Below are positions 62,289-64,000 of a stretch of 64,000 bases of DNA, piece after piece (the first letter of the stretch is position 1; each line of letters opens with the position of its first letter). A program made the translations under genes and the position numbers. This stretch comes from Glaciecola sp. 33A (GTDB lineage Bacteria > Pseudomonadota > Gammaproteobacteria > Enterobacterales > Alteromonadaceae). The notes beneath the pieces are model-generated. The model made no database searches. It saw only the letters and a list, made by a program, of their open reading frames with translations, and had not been told where the DNA came from. The DNA lies in the NCBI RefSeq assembly GCF_002836745.1, contig NZ_PJAR01000044.1, positions 124,001-188,000 on the forward strand, in the 5' to 3' direction.

Positions 62289-63674
62289 GTGACCAATAAT
62301 ACAACTCATCGAGACATGCTCAACGGCGATATTGCGCAAACATTAAAAAGTATGACCATTCCAATGATCGTCGGAATGTTAATGTTGATGACCTTCAGTA
62401 TTGTTGATACGTTTTTTGTTAGTATGTTAGGCACAGTGCAATTAGCCGCTATTAGTTTCACCTTTCCAGTCACGTTTACCGTCATTAGTTTAAATATCGG
62501 TTTAGGAATCGGTACCTCAGCGATTATTGGCAAGTATATTGGATCAGGCAATACCCAGCATGCAAAAGCATTGGCGACGGGCGCACTTATGTTGTCGGTG
62601 TTGCTAGTTGGCATCTTTGCCGTGGTTGGAATTTTAAGTATTGAGTTTATATTTACACTAATGGGGGCAGATGCCAGCCTAATGCCATTTATTAAGGCAT
62701 ACATGGTTCCGTGGTATTTAGCTGGTATCTTCCTTGCCATTCCGATGGTCGGTAATTCGGTATTAAGAGCCTTCGGTGATACTAAAACGCCCAGCATTAT
62801 TATGGCAACAGGAGGTGGAATCAATGTCATATTGGATCCCATTTTAATATTTGGTTGGGGACCAATTCCAGCGCTAGGAATTCAAGGTGCAGCCATCGCC
62901 ACAGCAATAGCATGGGCAGTATGTGTCGTTTGGATACTCTATCTACTGGCAGTCAAAAGACAATTGATTGAATCGCGAATACTCAGGTGGGCAGAATTTA
63001 CCGTCGCAGCAAAAGGCGTATTAAAAATCGGACTACCAGCCGCAGGTGCAAACATGCTTACCCCAATCGCTGGCGGCGTGCTGACCGCCGTCGTTGCTTC
63101 TTATGGTACAGAGGCTGTTGCTGCCTGGGGCGTAGGAAACCGATTAGAATCCATCGCTAGTATTCTTGTGTTGGCCTTATCAATGTCTTTACCTCCCTTT
63201 ATTAGCCAAAATTATGGTGCGAATAAATTATCTCGTATTAAAACTGCGTTTAATATAGCCGCCAAATTTGTGGTTGTCTGGCAGCTTATTGTTTTTGCAG
63301 TATTGGCAATATGTTCAAGTTACATTGCACAAATATTCGCAGAGGAAGCAAGTGTTGCGCGAGATATCAGTTTATTTCTCTGCATTGTACCTCTTGGCTA
63401 TGGCCTGCAAGGAATCATTATTTTGGTCAATTCATCTTTTAATGCGATGCATAAGCCCATGTCAGCATTAGTACTAAGTATCCTGAGGTTATTCGCGTTT
63501 TATGTACCAATAGCGTCGTTAGGCAGTTACTTAAATGGCTTAGAAGGTCTATTTTGGGGTTGTGTTATTGCCAACGTTTTGACGTCTGTTTTGGCATATG
63601 CATGGTTTAATCGAAATTTGAAAAATGAAATGGCGTTACACGTATCAATGCCAGTGTTTGGAAGTGAAAAATGA
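62289..63674 (+). CDS. MATE family multidrug efflux transporter
   Basis: This 461-residue protein has twelve membrane helices and MATE family segments: [39 protein letters not shown] at the start and [40 protein letters not shown] (second half repeat). It exports cationic compounds using Na+ or H+. The start codon is GTG 62289 with a weak ribosome-binding site; later ATGs are possible. Its stop overlaps the uvrB ATG (ATGA), so the two are translationally coupled. Confidence 0.88.
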   Translation: MTNNTTHRDMLNGDIAQTLKSMTIPMIVGMLMLMTFSIVDTFFVSMLGTVQLAAISFTFPVTFTVISLNIGLGIGTSAIIGKYIGSGNTQHAKALATGALMLSVLLVGIFAVVGILSIEFIFTLMGADASLMPFIKAYMVPWYLAGIFLAIPMVGNSVLRAFGDTKTPSIIMATGGGINVILDPILIFGWGPIPALGIQGAAIATAIAWAVCVVWILYLLAVKRQLIESRILRWAEFTVAAKGVLKIGLPAAGANMLTPIAGGVLTAVVASYGTEAVAAWGVGNRLESIASILVLALSMSLPPFISQNYGANKLSRIKTAFNIAAKFVVVWQLIVFAVLAICSSYIAQIFAEEASVARDISLFLCIVPLGYGLQGIIILVNSSFNAMHKPMSALVLSILRLFAFYVPIASLGSYLNGLEGLFWGCVIANVLTSVLAYAWFNRNLKNEMALHVSMPVFGSEK

Positions 63675-64000
63675 GTAAAGCTTTTACCCTAAAATCAAGC
63701 TATAAACCAGCTGGAGATCAACCCACTGCTATAGCCTCTCTTGTAGAAGGTTTGCAGTCTGGTTTAGCCAAACAAGTACTTTTGGGGGTTACGGGTTCTG
63801 GTAAAACGTTCACCATGGCCAATGTGATCTCGCAAGTACAAAGACCTACGTTGATAATGGCGCATAATAAAACACTTGCCGCGCAGTTATACGGTGAAAT
63901 GAAAGAGTTTTTTCCGAACAATGCGGTTGAGTATTTCGTGTCCTACTATGATTATTATCAACCCGAAGCATATGTGCCTAGTACCGACACGTTTATAGAA
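63671..64000 (+). CDS. uvrB: Excinuclease ABC subunit B, 3' end outside window
   Basis: The first 110 codons are visible. They contain [20 protein letters not shown], the P-loop GVTGSGKT at residues 39-46, [15 protein letters not shown] and [22 protein letters not shown], all typical of UvrB (about 670 residues). UvrB binds damaged DNA handed over by UvrA and recruits UvrC in nucleotide excision repair. It is coupled to the MATE gene by ATGA, and a LexA box lies further upstream. Confidence 0.95.
   Translation, partial: MSKAFTLKSSYKPAGDQPTAIASLVEGLQSGLAKQVLLGVTGSGKTFTMANVISQVQRPTLIMAHNKTLAAQLYGEMKEFFPNNAVEYFVSYYDYYQPEAYVPSTDTFIE

Noticed and set aside
62306-62842. 178-codon minus-strand ORF inside the MATE gene
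   Set aside because: It mirrors a hydrophobic coding region on the other strand; such frames arise from codon bias and show no family motif.

Overview
The window looks like a chromosomal segment of a marine, low-to-mid GC gammaproteobacterium of the Alteromonadales type. The placement rests on gene content and order: sapABCDF beside pspF and divergent pspABC, tyrR with homogentisate-pathway genes, holD-rimI-prfC, prfB-lysS, smrB/prmB-aroC, sodB/grxD, rnt/motY, rnfABCDGE-nth, and a DUF3450-ExbB-ExbB-ExbD-TonB-TPR operon. The genus cannot be fixed from the sequence alone. Almost everything is vegetative core genome; no phage, insertion sequence, CRISPR array or defence island was found.

Layout. 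1-3.6 kb: the 3' end of a pilus cluster (SPOR protein, pilin-like protein, PapD-type chaperone, two tandem paralogous major-subunit-like genes). 3.8-12 kb: peptide ABC transporter SapABCDF and the phage-shock system (PspF activator, sigma-54 promoter, PspABC). 12.2-18.1 kb: aromatic and branched amino-acid catabolism, with a dead phenylalanine hydroxylase gene (phhA), TyrR, fumarylacetoacetase, maleylacetoacetate isomerase, an Lrp-type regulator and a leucine-dehydrogenase-family enzyme. 18.2-24.3 kb: 4.5S RNA, ComFB protein and a six-gene TonB energising operon. 24.4-31.3 kb: tmcA, a thioesterase and a TPP-riboswitch-controlled thiamine uptake cassette (TonB-dependent receptor, thiamine-binding protein, PnuT, kinase). 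31.4-39.4 kb: tRNA-Trp, holD, rimI, prfC, argS, a flavin reductase, prfB with its programmed frameshift, and lysS. 39.4-50 kb: panE-like, pseudouridine synthase, HPt protein, gshA, a lipoprotein lytic-transglycosylase-like gene without a standard start codon, an FNR-type promoter driving a 42-residue membrane protein, smrB, prmB, aroC, an MFS transporter and a beta-propeller-like protein. 50-61 kb: sodB, grxD, Fur-box-preceded bfd, rnt, motY, glpQ, gloA, nth and the Rnf complex. 61.2-64 kb: two identical tRNA-Asn genes, a regulatory region with a LexA box, a 22-codon hydrophobic ORF and inverted DnaA boxes, then MATE transporter and uvrB (cut by the window end).

How the parts work together. 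SapA-F and Psp are adjacent by conserved synteny and are envelope related. TyrR, fahA and maiA form an aromatic amino-acid degradation locus whose hydroxylase step is broken here. The TonB2-type operon may energise receptors such as the riboswitch-controlled thiamine receptor, although that pairing is inferred. prfB and prfC both serve termination and lie in one translation-rich block.

The most unusual signals are: the SOS/DnaA-box region with a tiny hydrophobic ORF ahead of MATE-uvrB; the FNR class II promoter for a 42-residue membrane protein; the decayed phhA; the lipoprotein gene with no ATG/GTG/TTG before its signal peptide; and perfect palindromes conserved after both pilin genes. Everything was read by eye; no similarity search or folding program was run.
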